Of a DNA stretch of 64,000 nt, positions 37,101 to 51,441 are shown one piece after another (the first letter of the stretch is position 1; each line of letters begins with the position of its first letter). The DNA comes from Solea solea. Its lineage: Eukaryota; Chordata; Actinopteri; Pleuronectiformes; Soleidae. The DNA lies in assembly GCF_958295425.1 (NCBI RefSeq), contig NC_081140.1:12671433-12735432 (forward strand). Reading direction: 5' to 3'. Made by a program: the position numbers and the translations under genes. The notes under the pieces were generated by a model that saw nothing but the letters and a program-made list of their open reading frames with translations, did not search any database and was not told where the DNA came from.

Positions 37101-40100
37101 GCAGCGAGAAGACCCGGGTTCGAGCCCCGGTTGGAACAAGGGCCTTTCTGCATGGAGTTTGCATGTTCTCCCCGTGTGTGCGTGGGTTCTCTCCGGGTAC
37201 TCCGGCTTCCTCCCACAGTCCAAAAACATGCAATGTGGGGATAGGTAAATTGGACACTCCAAATTGACCATAGGAGTGAGTGTGAGAGTGAATGGTTGTT
37301 TGTCTCTATCTGTGTGTGGCCCTGCGATGGACTGGTGAACTGTCCAGGGTGTACCCCGCCTATCGCCCGATGTAGCTGAGATTGGCACAGCACCCCCCGC
37401 GACCCTCTGGTTGAGGATAAAGCGGTAGATGATGACTGACTGACTGAGTTGACAGTGGTGTACATGATTCATGATCAAGTTTGTAATTTCCCCTCATATA
37501 GCCCGATCAGGTCTTTTCCTGAACTGAATTTCAGATTTAGCGGTTCTAAAGAAGGCCACCCTTTTCATTCCTCTTTCCTCTCCTCAGTGCCAATCAGACT
37601 CGCTCTTTCGAGGTGTGGCGTGACTGCTCTGTGAGAGCGGATGTTTATGTCATATGCAACACATAAAAAGGAACTTAAACAAGCAACACTGAGGGCTCTG
37701 TTAAGAGCAGTGACCTTTCAAGTAGGGTGGAGTAACTTGTTTCGGTTTGAAAAGGCCTTTCCATTTATTATCTGGTTTTTGAAAGTATTTACAAAAAGTT
37801 CACTTTCGTGCTGTTGTAACCTGTGGTAAGATGAATGGTGTGTGTTTGTGTGAAATGCGCTGTGGTGCGGCAAGCTTTCAGTTTCAAGTGTTTATTTTTG
37901 GTCATCACCATCATCATCAAATCAGGGGAGTTGTATTATATTCAGTGAAGTGTTAGGTTTGTGTAACATTCCTTTAGAGTTCCAGAATTGAGCTAGAATA
38001 TTGCTCACTCACAGATGTATTAGTTGAACATGGTGGAGAAAAAGTTGCTTGGTCTAATTTAGAAATGTTGTAATTAGAGCTGAAACAATGAATCGATTAT
38101 TAATCGACAACAACTATTTTGATCATCGATTAATCTGTTTGAAGCTTTTTACATGATTAAAACAAGATTTCTGGTTGTTTAAGCTTCGAAAAAGTGTATA
38201 TTGTCTTCATCATTGAAGACAATATTCGATAATTGTTGTTTCAACGAGAAACAACTGGGGTTAAAAGTAGAACGAGACTGATGACGACATGGTGCAAATG
38301 TAACTGAAAGCTTTTCGTTCATAGCTGATTGATGAGTCATGGCTGATAAGAACCAATCAGTAAGTAAATGCAGGTTACTGCGTCATCATTTCCAAAAGGC
38401 TTCTAACGCATTCCCAGAGATTTCAAACGAAATTGGAGCCAGCCTTTAAATAAATCCACCTTGGGGTCTAAAACGTGTGGATGACAACTGTTTTTGGATC
38501 AGAATTGATGCGTTTTCAAATGAAACTATGGATGCGGCACATCAGCTGAGCGGGAAGGTGTAGTGTAGCGGTGTTGACTTTAGCAACATGAAATACAAAC
38601 ACTGACGTTATTATAGAGTGTAGTTTTCCTTTAAGGATACCTGGAAATGTCTGGCAGGAAATGTGAGAGCTGTGAAAGAATGAAGAGTTTGGCCTGAGTG
38701 ACTGTCCCAGCCGCTGCCTGTCTGGGTTGACTGAGCATGTTTTTTAAGCTGGACAGGGGTTGGGAGGGTAGAGCTGGGCATTTTCAGAAGGCAGGCAGGA
38801 AATGGCCAATGCAGGGTGTGCCAAGACAGGAAGCCTGACTGGGTGTCTGTAACCCCACCTCCACCATCAGTACCACACCAGTACCGCCACCAGCGCTACC
38901 TCCACCCCCAGTACATCAGCCACAATGACCGTATCTCCACTGCTTCCCTTCAGCATTACAGTGCCACTGTATTTCACAAACAAGTGTTTCCTGTTTTTAG
39001 TCCTCCCTCCATCTTGCTGCTGTTTTCTCTCCTTATGTACAGCTCGGTTGCTGGACAGGTCTCAGCAGTGGCCGTGGTGCCACTCATCTCCATTATTTTG
39101 CCATGTGAACTTGCACTCAGCTGAACTCTCATGGAGTCAGATAGGACTGTGAAGTACAACTGTCAGGACACAAGTCATGAAAACAAGCTATTATGTGGAG
39201 AACTGAAAAGAAATGCTTTGCACACCATGTCCTGTTGATTTGGACTAAGCTTAATATGTCTGTTGACGTGCCGTCTGTTGCGAGTGCTTGCACATTTCTC
39301 CATCTTAGAAAATGGTAAAATCCATTGGCATATATTGACATATGTTCATTTTACCAGTATCCAAATACCACTGACTAAGATGGTGGAAAAAAAAACCTTC
39401 AGCCTTGTATTAAACATGCAGGAATATCACTTAACTCCATCTGTAGCATAATGTTTATCTCAATTGCAATCACCCCAATAAAGGTCTTGATTTGGGGTTC
39501 AATTCTGACTAAAATACTGCATGCACTGCAGCATAAATATGCAGTGACTTTCTTGATAAAAAAAGACTCAGACAAATGATGAGTTGATTAAATGTGCGAA
39601 GCTTTTCAGTAGGAGTGGGGGGAATAAATCAAACAAATTGTTTATAATAATCATTTTCTCTCCTCCACAATCCTGGTATTTCTGGCTGGCTTGTTGAACA
39701 GAAACAGCTAAAAAAAAAAAGCTGTTGCCAGTTTACCTCAGAAAGTATTCCATGTTCAGTGTTTCCTTCAGTCCAGGGTTTTTGAAAAGACAACTATTAA
39801 GTTAAAGGTTGTTAATGTTACACTGAAGGCTCAGCTTTGTGCTGTGTCCTGTCTTATTGGACACAGCACCAGAGAACAGTGACAACCACTGTTTGTTTTC
39901 CACTTGGTCTGGTTGTATTTTTGTATTATTAGCAGAGGCAGCCAAATGTGTCAGTTTACTTGAAAATAATAATTTTTTTTACATGTTATTTACCACTGTC
40001 CTTTTCAAGTCAGATAAATGACTGACGATGCGATGTGCACCGAGTTTTGGAACTATGACTCGTGGGTTATTGTCTAAATGTATGATTCAATCTTGGTTTA

Positions 40101-43100
40101 TTGAGAAAAAAAAAATTACAGTACTATCAAAGAGCAATACTTGTAAACCTAATTGACTGGGGTCAGATAATCATAGTACTGTAACCAAGTTTCATCATTC
40201 CACTGTCAAACTAAATCATTACAGTCACTCAAGAAAACCACCTCAGCCTCCTCGTCTGAAAGACTTTAAATCCAGAGACAACAAGTGTTACTAAATTCAC
40301 TCTTTCATTTGAATCTGGTGAGACATTCCACAATCATTTACTCATGAGTGAACATCACTGGCTGCAGGTCTGTGCCACAGCAGAGCGTAATTTCTCTTTC
40401 ACTATCATGGAGTGACAATGATGCCGTGGACTTACATGTCTTTTGGGCTTACATGGAAGTCAATATTGCCATGGCTTTTTTTTTTTACAAATTTGCCAGT
40501 GGAGTCGCTAAGAAGTGAGGCAGAGGATGAGGAAGTGAGTCAATAAGTAAGGGTCGTTTCACTTAGCAGGCAGAAGATGCTTCCTCTCTCTCTGGGCTCT
40601 GCACCAGCCCTTCAGCGGACACAGCCAGGCTGCGATCAGCATATCAATGCCCTGCTTTCTACTGAACGGCTGATTGGGCCTTGCCAGGCTGAACTTAACA
40701 TGCTTTCAACACTGTATCAATAAAACTTTGTTCGAAAGCAAAGCTGTGGACACAACAAATATGTTTCCGAATATGGTATGATGCAAAGATGAGCTTTGTC
40801 AAGTGGATGTTCAGTAGCACAGACTGTGATTGCTGAATGTAGTTGAGGGACACTGTGACTCTGACTAATGTCCTGTTGTCCCTCTGGTCCTACTTTGCTT
40901 TTATGTCCTCGTAACCACTCTCTTCTCACCTCATCATTTCAGTTCACTGTTCGCTGGTTCACCGCAAGAAGCTAATAGCCCACTGATGCCAGTGAACCAC
41001 CTCAGTTAATGCCAATCCTTAGCAGCTGGCACTTTAATTCAACCCCAAACACAAAGTACAAAGTCTCACTGTGGCCTAATTGGGTCATCTTCATGTGGGA
41101 ACTAGTTGCACAGGGAGTTACTCTGTCATTACTTAATTTCCTATTAGAAATGAGCCCATACGATACTCAGTATCCGAGTATCCGAGTCATGTTGTGGGCT
41201 GTTTATTTCTTCTTTAGATAGATATAAAGATATCTCGTAATCGGACATGAAAGAGTGGTATTGTGCCGTGCCTATTTTCTATGTGTGTGTTTGAGACGTA
41301 AATAAGTTGATTCTAAACAACCTGTAAAAAAAATAATGACATTGATACTGTTTTCAATGGGGCATTCACCTCATTAAAACATTTCAGGTAATGCCTCATG
41401 TGTCGTTCACTCTGGTTTCCCTCGTTCCGATGACAATACAAGCTGATGTCGCCACCATCTGCTCTGACACATCAACAACCAGAGTCACTTCCCTCTTTGC
41501 TTTTCCTGTGAGGCAGTTAACAGTTTTGAAAACATCATCTCAATACTGAGGGAACAAAGGATTTAATTTTTTTTTTTAATGTGCAGTCTTTGTACTGAAA
41601 GTGCCAGAAAAGTCTTATGTTCTAAAGTTGGAAATGTTCTCATGTTGGGCAGATGTTTTGGCTGCAAAAGCACAGGTGTTCTGTTTAGTTAGTTAATTCA
41701 GTGGGTGACTTAAAGAGGCCATAGCATGGTGCTATCTCACTTATATGTGAGATATGGATGTATACTTACAAACATGAAGTCGTTTTTATGGTCAAAAACG
41801 TTCTAGTCGCTACAAACGAGCCAATGTAAATGTGTCATCACTGACACTCTGCGTGTAGCGTGTAGCTTAGCCTGTAGCCGGCTATCGCTAATGCTAAACG
41901 ACAAAGCAAGCACACAAAGACAGTTATATACGTATTGTTGGCACTGCTCCTTCTTTTAGGTGAAGTTTGGTGCTGTGTCCTGCTTTATATGAGTACTCTA
42001 ACCGTAGAAGAGAAGAAGAACTACTCTCGTAACTGCTGAGCATATCGGTTGTACGGGGCTCAGCAGCTACAACGAGAGTAGTTCTTCTTCTTCTACGATT
42101 GAAAGTACGTCAGCGGATGTGCCCGGACTCTAGTGCCCGGACTAGGAGGCGCTGCTGTTTAGAGGAGTGGTGAAATTCGCCAGTGACGTAACTAGTCAAC
42201 GGAAGTGCCGTTCCGCTTCGTAGAGCTCAGGAAAACAATCGAACCCTGTGCTCTCAGCAGTGGCTGAACTGATTGTTACGGACTTTTAGGGCTTCATAAA
42301 CAAGGTACAAACAAAAACGCAGTGTTAATTGGCACTTCCAGGCTATGTCCTCTTTAATATGCTGTTGTGTTGACCATGTGTACAAGATGAGTCCGTTTGA
42401 ACACCCCTCTTTTAAAAAGTTAGTCGTGTGTAAGTTGTTGATTTTAAATGTATATTGGTGGAAATGTTTAATTCACGCACACTAGCGGGTGTTGCTGTTG
42501 CTTTGTAGTTGTGTACTTTAAATGACATGTTCAAATACCCTCTTATGTCTCACACACAAGTTCACAAGTCCAGTCTGAAGGCACCAGTGGTCTCCAGAGG
42601 AGAAATATACTGTATGTGGAAGCAATTGTGGCATCCCCTGAATTCCACCACCTTGCCTCTGTTGTGTTTGAGCAACAATCCACCATTGATGATGTAGATG
42701 TGGGTGGGTTCCACTTGCGTGTGAACACCAAGTTTCCTACTGTGACTTAATTGTCTTAATCAAACTAAAGAAGAGGAGGAGTCAGTTCTCAAATGCAGTT
42801 TATGGAAACACGTTGACTCAGATGAACACTGTCCATGTTGATGCGGATTTTTGATTTCTTGTTATTGTTGATCTTGGAAATAATACTTTGACAAAATAAT
42901 CTTAGCTTTACTTTCTGACAACTGAGCAATGACCACATCTCGGTGTCCAAGTTCCATAATTATGTTGAAAGCTCTGGTTAAAAGGAGCAAGTTGACCTTG
43001 AGTTTAGTCTGGTTTTTGTCTATGTGGTTGAAGATTAATCTTGACTAAGTGCCTCAGTGGTTTTTTTTTCATCCTCTTCAATCAAATACAAATCCACTTC

Positions 43101-45845
43101 TTGAATCAAGGGATAGGGTTAGACCTCTGTTGGCCTTAAAGCAGTTTCCACAAAAAACACTCTTTTTGCGTTCCATTAATAATCCACTATTTTTTTGAGT
43201 TACTGAGTTAAGTATATTCATAAGCAGGAAGTTGTTTGAAAGCAGTGACTTATCATCTGTGCTCCCGATCAGAGGTTTGACTTGATTCAGCTCAGATTTG
43301 CAAAGCCTGGACAGGATGGTGTAAACCATGCTGTGTTTGCCCTTTTACAGCGCTCACTCTCTTACACACACTCACACACAGCCTGAGTCTTGGCTCAGGT
43401 CGTGCTGCTGATGCAACAGGACAGGTGATGGACTTGTATGCTTCGATGCTCATGTTGAGTCATGTTAAATTGCAGGCGTGTAGCAGACTTGGACTTAGCC
43501 ATTGTCTTTACGACATATTGTGGTGACTTCTCGTAATCACCAGGAAGGGCGGACGGCTGACGTGGAGTTTAGACTCAGATGTTGAAAACACTTCATTCAG
43601 AATTCTGGGACACACTTGGTGACTTATTTGTTGTATTGTGTGTTTTGGTGTAAAGACACAGAAGCTGTTGATTTCCTCCCCCTCCTCCTTCTTTGGTGTT
43701 TCCTTATGGTGAACTTGATAGCTGAAATACTGGAAGAGGAGGAGCAGACTCAGGACATCTGTGGGAAGTGAGATTATGAAACTGGCCCCCCGTCCTCTGT
43801 TCACCCGAGCTGCCGCACTCACTTCATGATGCTGTGCAGGCAAAAAAATGACAAAATGCACATTTTATTTTCAGTGGCTTCGTTGTCGTTGTGTCGTGCA
43901 CACCTGGAGGTTCTCGTATTAAACGTTTAGAGAGTCGTGGTGATCTTGATTTGATTTCCCTCGTGTGTGATGTGACGTGTGAGCCAGCTGCCCAAGAACA
44001 TCTCGTCAAACAATGCAGGAAACACTTGTAGGATTTATTTCACGGCACAGTTTTCCTGTTTGGCTCTGTAACATGTCGTTGATGGGGGGGGGGGGGTATC
44101 ACAGCAGCGACAAGTGGTTCACAAGTGGTGTTTTAATGTGGTTGTTCAGATTGCTCATGTGATCTGGACTGAAATATTTAGACTGCTCTTTGCCATTGAA
44201 TGTACAACATAAATTCATGGTCATAGGACGAGTTCTATTGACTGTAGTGATCTCTTAACTTAACCCATGAACTGACATATGGTCAAAAAACATTTTTAAC
44301 TGGCATTTAAGGGAATGCAAGACACAGAGAACAGTTCATTTCTGTTTTGTCTGCTTCACTTCTGGCAATGATGCAAATTTATTTACATTCACATTCATTT
44401 ACGGCTACTAGCCATGCATGTTTGGGGCAAGCTTTACTTTTTTACAGCCTGGAACAGTGCTCCATACTTTTTATTCCCTCAGTCTGATCAAATGAAGTAT
44501 CAGTTAAGAGAGGGACTAAAGTAAAAGGTTCAAACTAGTAACCACCGGTTACACAAGTAGCAGTTTGAATGGTGTTCTTGCTATTCCTTCTTTTCTGGTT
44601 TTGTTTTTGTTTTTTGAAATAAATGTTTTCATTAATTGTTCCTTTTACAACAGCTCAAGCAAACAACCTGAAAGCATCAACACACATTGGGTCAATTACA
44701 CACACACATATAGCCTCCAAGTTAAAGAAAAAAAGGAATGAAGTAAATGAATAAGGAACAGATGTACTAGAATATGCCCTCTCTTTATGGTCTTTCAGGA
44801 AATCCCTGTAACAAAATGGAAGATACATTGGAGTCCAAATAATTCAAAGAAGGTTACAAAAATGTCTGTTAATTATCAAACGGATTGTCGTGTGTTTGTA
44901 CAGGTTGTTTGTCCCCTGACGCAGAACCCTGATGACTTTGGTTTTCCCTTGAACGACTCTATTGTTACTCATCAGTCAGTTTCTTGTGGAAATCGCTCTG
45001 TGTTTCTTGAATCGGTGTCATTTGTTTGTTTGTTTTTTTTAAATGTTGGCTTAGAGTAATGAAGAAGTGAACACACTCACTTCTTCACTCCAGAAGACTG
45101 AGGAAAAGAATGCTTGCTTTGTCTGATCCAGATCACTCTCTATCCTTTTAGAACCTTTGGTGCATTTACTGTTTTACTTGTACTATTTACTATTATTTTT
45201 ACCAGGAGTCTGGCTATGAAACAGCCCAGGTGTGTTTGTGTCAGTGATGTGTAAACGGCCATATTTCTTTACAATCACGTTTTCTCATTTTCAGCCTAGT
45301 AACAAAGCTGTTTTCTTTGTGAAGTCTTCTCTTTCTTCCACCTCTCTCCGATTTGAAATTGTGAGCGTTTGTTGCAGGTGGAACGTGAGATGTAATAGAG
45401 AGATGTAATCTGACATATGTGTCATTCGCTAGTGCAGCTGTTTGCCTCTGAGGCTGCCGCGCTTTCAAAAAGCCGAGAGTCACTCAGGCTACTCAGCTGC
45501 TGCCTTGAATACCAATTCTGCAGAAAATGGGTCAATCACTCTTTAATAAAAACTTAACCGCTTCCCATTCCCACATGGTTATAATAAAAAAGGGAAAATC
45601 AGGTGTGGGTGTGTGTGTTTTTGCGGTTGTACGTTTCAATGGAACAACACTGTTCTTGTGTTTTTGCTGTGAGTGTAAAAAATACAAGCTGTGGACTGAT
45701 TTGTGTTCTCCATTTCTCATTCTCTCCCCTTTTCCTTTCCTCCTCTTCACAGGCTGTCAGCATCAATAAGGCCATCAACACACAGGAGGTTGCTGTCAAA
45801 GAGAAACATGCCAGGAATATCCTCATATTGTCTGTGTCTGCATCT

Positions 45846-45889
<44 letters not shown>

Positions 45890-48800
45890 AGGCTGTCCGC
45901 TGTGACTGGAGGGTTATGTTAGTGCAAGAGCACAACAACTAACTTAATGTAACCCCGTCACGTAGCCATCTGTGAAACAGACTTAGTTGTTTGAAAGCTG
46001 CGGAGTTTTCTCCCATTTCTGCTTCACCAAGCACTGGGCAATTAGTCAATAATGGTAATTATCACAATGTAGTTTTGTCATGTAACAACATTACTCGAGC
46101 TCAATTTATCAATATAATGGCTATGCATTGTACAAACACACTTTGAGATTTACCTCAGCTTTTAGAACTACGACTGAAGAAAGGTTTATTGTGATTTATA
46201 TTGTTGCTGAATTATTGGCCATTATTATCTGACATTTATCATGACAATTGTCAATATCAGACAATTTTGGGGGGAAATAAAGGGTGATAATATTTTTAGG
46301 CCAGCCCAAGTATAAAATGTTTTATAAGGAAAGAGGAGAGCTGTGACATTATTTAACCCTTAGAACACAGAGCATTTTGGCTGCTTTTGTTTAAACGTAC
46401 AGTATATACAGAGGGTATACAAATATGCAATATAGAGTGTCTTTTTTCAGCACGACCTAGGCAATCTGATGAAAAACGTATTCATTTTCACCAACTACAT
46501 AAACACACCTGAGCAAAAAGTAATAAAAATGTTTAAAATCGGACTGAATTTGTGAAATTTGGAAATATGTCACAGTTCAAAGTTCATTTGGTTCGTTTTT
46601 ATGAACAAAAAGAAAAAAAACGGTCTAATTTTGTGACTTCTGCACGTAGATGAAAAAACACCAAATTTTTTAAAGCTTGAATATGTGACCTATAAACACA
46701 CACGCCCAGGATGTCCATATAAGGAGTTGTGTATTATTCCCATAGCAATTTACCGTGGTTGCACCTGTGGCACAGGGATAAAATTGACAGCCGAATAAGT
46801 AAAAAGATATCCGGTTCTAGTTAATATCTTATAAAGTCACAGTTAAGTGATAAATGTGTGTTTTTAAGTGTGACAGTGTATCGGAGTCACATCTTTGTTT
46901 AGAGAGGAGAAAACAAGTCATGAGTCAGATTAATGTCACGTGATGAACATCCCCGTGCTCCTTGACTGTCCCCTTCACCCTGCATCCTGGGAACGCATCA
47001 TGAGAAAGGCGCCCACACATTCTGGGCAGCAGTCAACCGGCTTCCTCTCTCCAGTAACGCAGTGCTCTGCTGGAAATTCTGCCACGTCTTCCACAAGCTG
47101 CTGCGAGACGGACACCCCAACGTACGTGACGTTACAATCTCACGGCAGAAAAAGAACACAATCTGCATTCTTAGTGTCCGCACACACACTAACACACTGT
47201 CACACAAAATACTTTTGTTTTCCCTAATCCGTGTCCTGCTGCTCTGTCTCTGCTCTCCTTCCTCCAGGTGATAAAGGACTCCATGAGAAACAAGGCTGAT
47301 TTGACTGATATGAGCAGGATGTGGGTAAGGACACTGATATTATTGCATTACTCTAGTCATGTCACAGCATGCAGGGATATGGAACATTTAATCAGATGGG
47401 ACTTTTATCTCACCTGTCTCTCTGCCAGAGGGACAATCACTGCTCAAATCAGTCTGCTAGTTCTCCTGTGATTGCTTGTATTTCATACATAAAATCTCTG
47501 CAGACATACAGGATAAGTGACACCCAGGGAGATGACAGACAACGTGGCCTGTGTCAAACGCTAGTGTAAAAACAGAGAATGTGAATGTCAGTGGTGTCAC
47601 CTGCCAGCATGGTGTTGTGACGACAGTTACATCAGTACCACACATAATTTGTGCTCCGAAAATGCCTTCTGTTCAAACAACCCCAGTGTTGTTTTTGCCC
47701 CCCAAAAGGAAAAATATAAATATAATGTATATATATATATAGATATATATATATATATCTATATATATATATATATAAAAAAAAGCTGCTGCTTCCATTT
47801 TAGTCTGAAAACCTTGGGCGGCATTTTAATCTGGAAGGGCGAGAAGGAGAACATTGGAAACAATGAAAAGCCCCGTGAACACTCGGTTTCCCTGTGTCGT
47901 TGGACTTCTCACCGTTATTGTTCCTCGTCAGCAGAACAAAATCTGAAATCATGCAAACGACAGCAGAGGAGAGAGAGAAAGAATCAGCTTCCGGTTTACG
48001 CAGCACTGGACCCGAGTGGTCATATTTTTAGGCATACAGTATGGCCTTATGTTATGCCTGGTGTTGGTCATGTTACTCAGAAATAAGTTACCTATTACAT
48101 ATTACTTAATATTACAGTAATACATTACTGCCCAACACTGGTGTCGTGTCATGTCACAGATTTATTCAGACAAAGATGAATCATGGTCATATTGGTGATA
48201 ATGTTTGCTCAAAGTGAGCACAGGTCTCTTTTAGACTGCATTTAATTAAGCACAAATTCAGAACAAAGACTCGCTGGTGGTCTGTGTCGCACCACTGATT
48301 CTTTAGGAGATAAACAGACTTCTTGCTGTTTTCTTAAATCACTCAGTTTTGTTGCTGATATCTCGAGGCAGGAGGATACAGGAAGCTTGGTCTCTGTGAT
48401 TCGAGGTTGTGGCCTCTCTTTCCTCTTGTGTCACAACCACTCGAGCTCCTCGGCTCAAGGAAAAAGGAAGTGAGAGCAATTGGCAGAATATTGGGGCATA
48501 TTCAACTTTGTCACAGAACACTCTTGTTGCCACATAGACCCTCCCAAACAGGAGCTCAACCAGTGTTTTTGCAGTAAAAAAAAGCCCTGCAGTAAGAACA
48601 GTTTTGTTGTGCCAAAAAAGCCACAAAAATCTCCACATGTCACACGTCTTCCCAAAAGAAGACTTTGATCACATCTCGCTTCATTCCTCTAAATGTCTTG
48701 TCTCATCCCCAGGGACACCTGAGCGAAGGCTATGGGAAGCTGTGCAGCATCTACCTCAAACTGCTCATCACCAAAATGGAATTTCACATCAAAGTGAGTC

Positions 48801-51409
48801 AGTGCGACCTATAAAAACCCAGCGTCGGTCTCCCTCATCGCTCATTATCTTTGTCTCAGACTCTCCTTTTAGTGCCAGCTTGGCTCTGCGGGTGGTGGAG
48901 GAGAGGAGAGGAGAGGAGAGGAGAGGAGAGGAGAGGAGAGGAGAGGAGAGGAGAGGAGAGGAGAGGAGAGGAGAGGAGAGGGAAGGGAAGCGAAGGGAAG
49001 GGCAGCTTCATAGAAAATTCTGGCTTTTAACACTAATGGCCTCTCAAGATTCTGTAATGTAGCTTTTTTTATGAGACAGCTGACTAGGATGGTGCATGGA
49101 CCAAAAGGCAGCATTGATGTCATCACAGTAAGATGTGGTTAATCATTGCTCTGCGAAGGACTGGAAGTTAATTCCCAGTCTGATCTGCTTTTATTTCACA
49201 CTTCTATTACCAGTGTTCGCCAACTGTGTGGATGCATGTACAAGAGTGATATTTCAACATGTAGTTTGACCAGTTTTGAGGATTCTTTTCAAATAATTGA
49301 GCTCACACGGGGCAGAAATGAAAATCCCCTTATCACACATTTGATAAAGGTCAGTCAATCAACAGTCACCCACATGTTACAAGTAATCAAAGTCTGCATG
49401 TTATCTTATTTCAGCTTCCGGGATCAAATGTGTTCACATCTGTCCTCAGTGATCTGATCACAGTCAGGTCATGCTAATGCGTCCCCACTGTATCCTCATA
49501 TCTGATCACAAAAAAACAGACATGGAGGTGGTTTGAGGACACATTTGTCCACTTAATTGAGTCAGCTGACGTCTTCTGAAAAGTAGATATTGTCTGTTAA
49601 ACTTCAGTGATGCAGCTTTAACCCGTGTTTAACGGCAGGGGATTAGCGGTCACAGTGGATGTACATTGTGTCAGTCTGCAGGGACGGTGTTTGTCAGCAG
49701 CAACTATCAAAACAATGAAATAACCTGAGGGATTAAAGAGGCTCTGCCGGCACTGATGTTAGAAGCGCTCAGGTCTCACTTTAATCGACCTGCCGAGGGA
49801 CTACAGGTGGAAAGTAGCCTCAGGCTACAGCCTGGCATATTTTACATTGTAATGATAATGAATATGCACTGTCCCTTTCCTTAAGTAAATAAATAAAATA
49901 AGAAATCTTAGCATTCGATCACATGACTTAATTGTGTGTGAAATAAGTGGCTTTATAGTGACGGTCAGGTTTGGTTCACCTTCTTTCAGCAAAATAAATA
50001 AATAAATAAACCACTGTACTCTACCTGCTCTGGAAAACCACCCGAACTGCCCAAGTGTGTGATTTGAGTTTAAAGCGTCTCCTGTTTGTCTCCTCCCTCA
50101 GAACCCTCGTTTCCCCGGCAACCTGCAGATGTCAAACAGACAGCTCGATGAGGCGGGCGAGAACGACGTGAACAACTTGTGAGTGTGACGCGTTGTTTGC
50201 AGGAACCTCCGTGTCAACGAGTTACGCTGTTATTTCTGTAACCGCATAGAATCAAAGTGCGGGAACACTTTAATTGTAATGCATCAGATCTGCCACTCAC
50301 ATATGAAATCAGTTAAATGAAGCCATTCATAGTCATAAATAAGTCTTAAACAGGCCCCAGGGGTTTATTCTGCAACAAGATTAGTGTGTGAATTAAAAAG
50401 AGAAAACATTTTTAGAGTTTTGATGATTTTAATCGAGTGATATGGCTCATTATTTTAAGAGGACGAAGTAAAACAACTCATCGAATATGATTCAGTTTAT
50501 TTATTGTTCTGCTTTGTTCAGTCGTCGTTGTTTAAAACTTTTCACTCATGATATTTCATCGCAGTTTATGATTTCTGTGTATTCACATTTTCTTTGTGTT
50601 GAATGAAAGTCATAAGTAAATGTCAAAAGTGTTATCCAGTGTGCGCTTCTGTTGAAATTAATTTGTGTAAATCGTGCAACATTTAATGTCACGTCATTGA
50701 TCTCCTTTGGATTTTCTTAGCCCTGCAGAGGTGAAATGATCTGGTATTTAAAAAGAATACGGTGTTTTTCTTTTTCAACAATTTGAATCAACTTCTGGAC
50801 CTTCACATTTGTCCCCATGTTAAGAATCACTGTGCTTTCCAGAGAACATTTCTTATCTTGTGAGTAGCTCTGCAGCTCTGCATTGATATAAAGTGTAAGT
50901 GAAAATAAACAGAACATCTATAACGTTGCTGCTGTTGACTTAAAGGTCTAGTGTTAGAGCATGAGTGATATCTAATGATGAGACTCCTCCGCTCACTACT
51001 TCATTATATTATACAAGTGCATCAGAGAATTACAGTGTCCCACGCACAACAAAAGGACATAGTTCATCTTCATTTGTATAATTAGCCTCGAGTTCAAAAT
51101 GTTTAATGCATGCCCTGGCTGGTTTGTTCAGACCACGGTAGAAACACGGTGACGCAAGATGCCAGCTTCCGTAAAGCAAGGCTTTTGTCTAAAGTACATG
51201 TAAAACATACAATACCCTGAAACAGACCAGTATATTTAAGTTTGGACAATGATATCTCTCTCTTTCTCTCTGTAGCTTCCAGTTGACTGTAGAAATGTTT
51301 GACTACCTGGAGTGTGAGCTCAACCTCTTCCTGGGTGGTAAGTTATTCTAATCTAGGGTCTAGTAGATGTACAGACAGATAAACATGGCCGGATGTCATC
51401 ATCTGTCTG

Positions 51410-51441
<32 letters not shown>

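Larger units (their letters stand above)
33123..45752 (+). other. hip1: hip1 intron 1, second part
   Basis: Non-coding intron with mobile-element debris, listed separately: tRNA-derived SINEs, an RTE LINE remnant and a TTAA-flanked MITE. A poly-G run lies near 44084-44096. Nothing in 38.3-41.7 kb or 42.4-45.7 kb was recognised as a gene. The short open frames there carry no familiar domain. Confidence 0.6.

Noticed and set aside
37064..37140. Possible tRNA gene at a second site
   Set aside because: It continues into a V-SINE-like core and is flanked by a retroposition target duplication.
37027..37478. Plus- and minus-strand open frames of up to 174 codons near 37 kb
   Set aside because: They lie across the SINE and its tail and are accidental.
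43078..43329. 83-codon minus-strand open frame in hip1 intron 1
   Set aside because: No family could be recognised and no neighbouring exon supports it.
45817..45845. GT donor at about 45829 (GTCTGTGTC) as the exon 2 end
   Set aside because: It would add residues not present in HIP1, and no AG acceptor near exon 3 gives the right frame. The AT-AC solution fits both ends.
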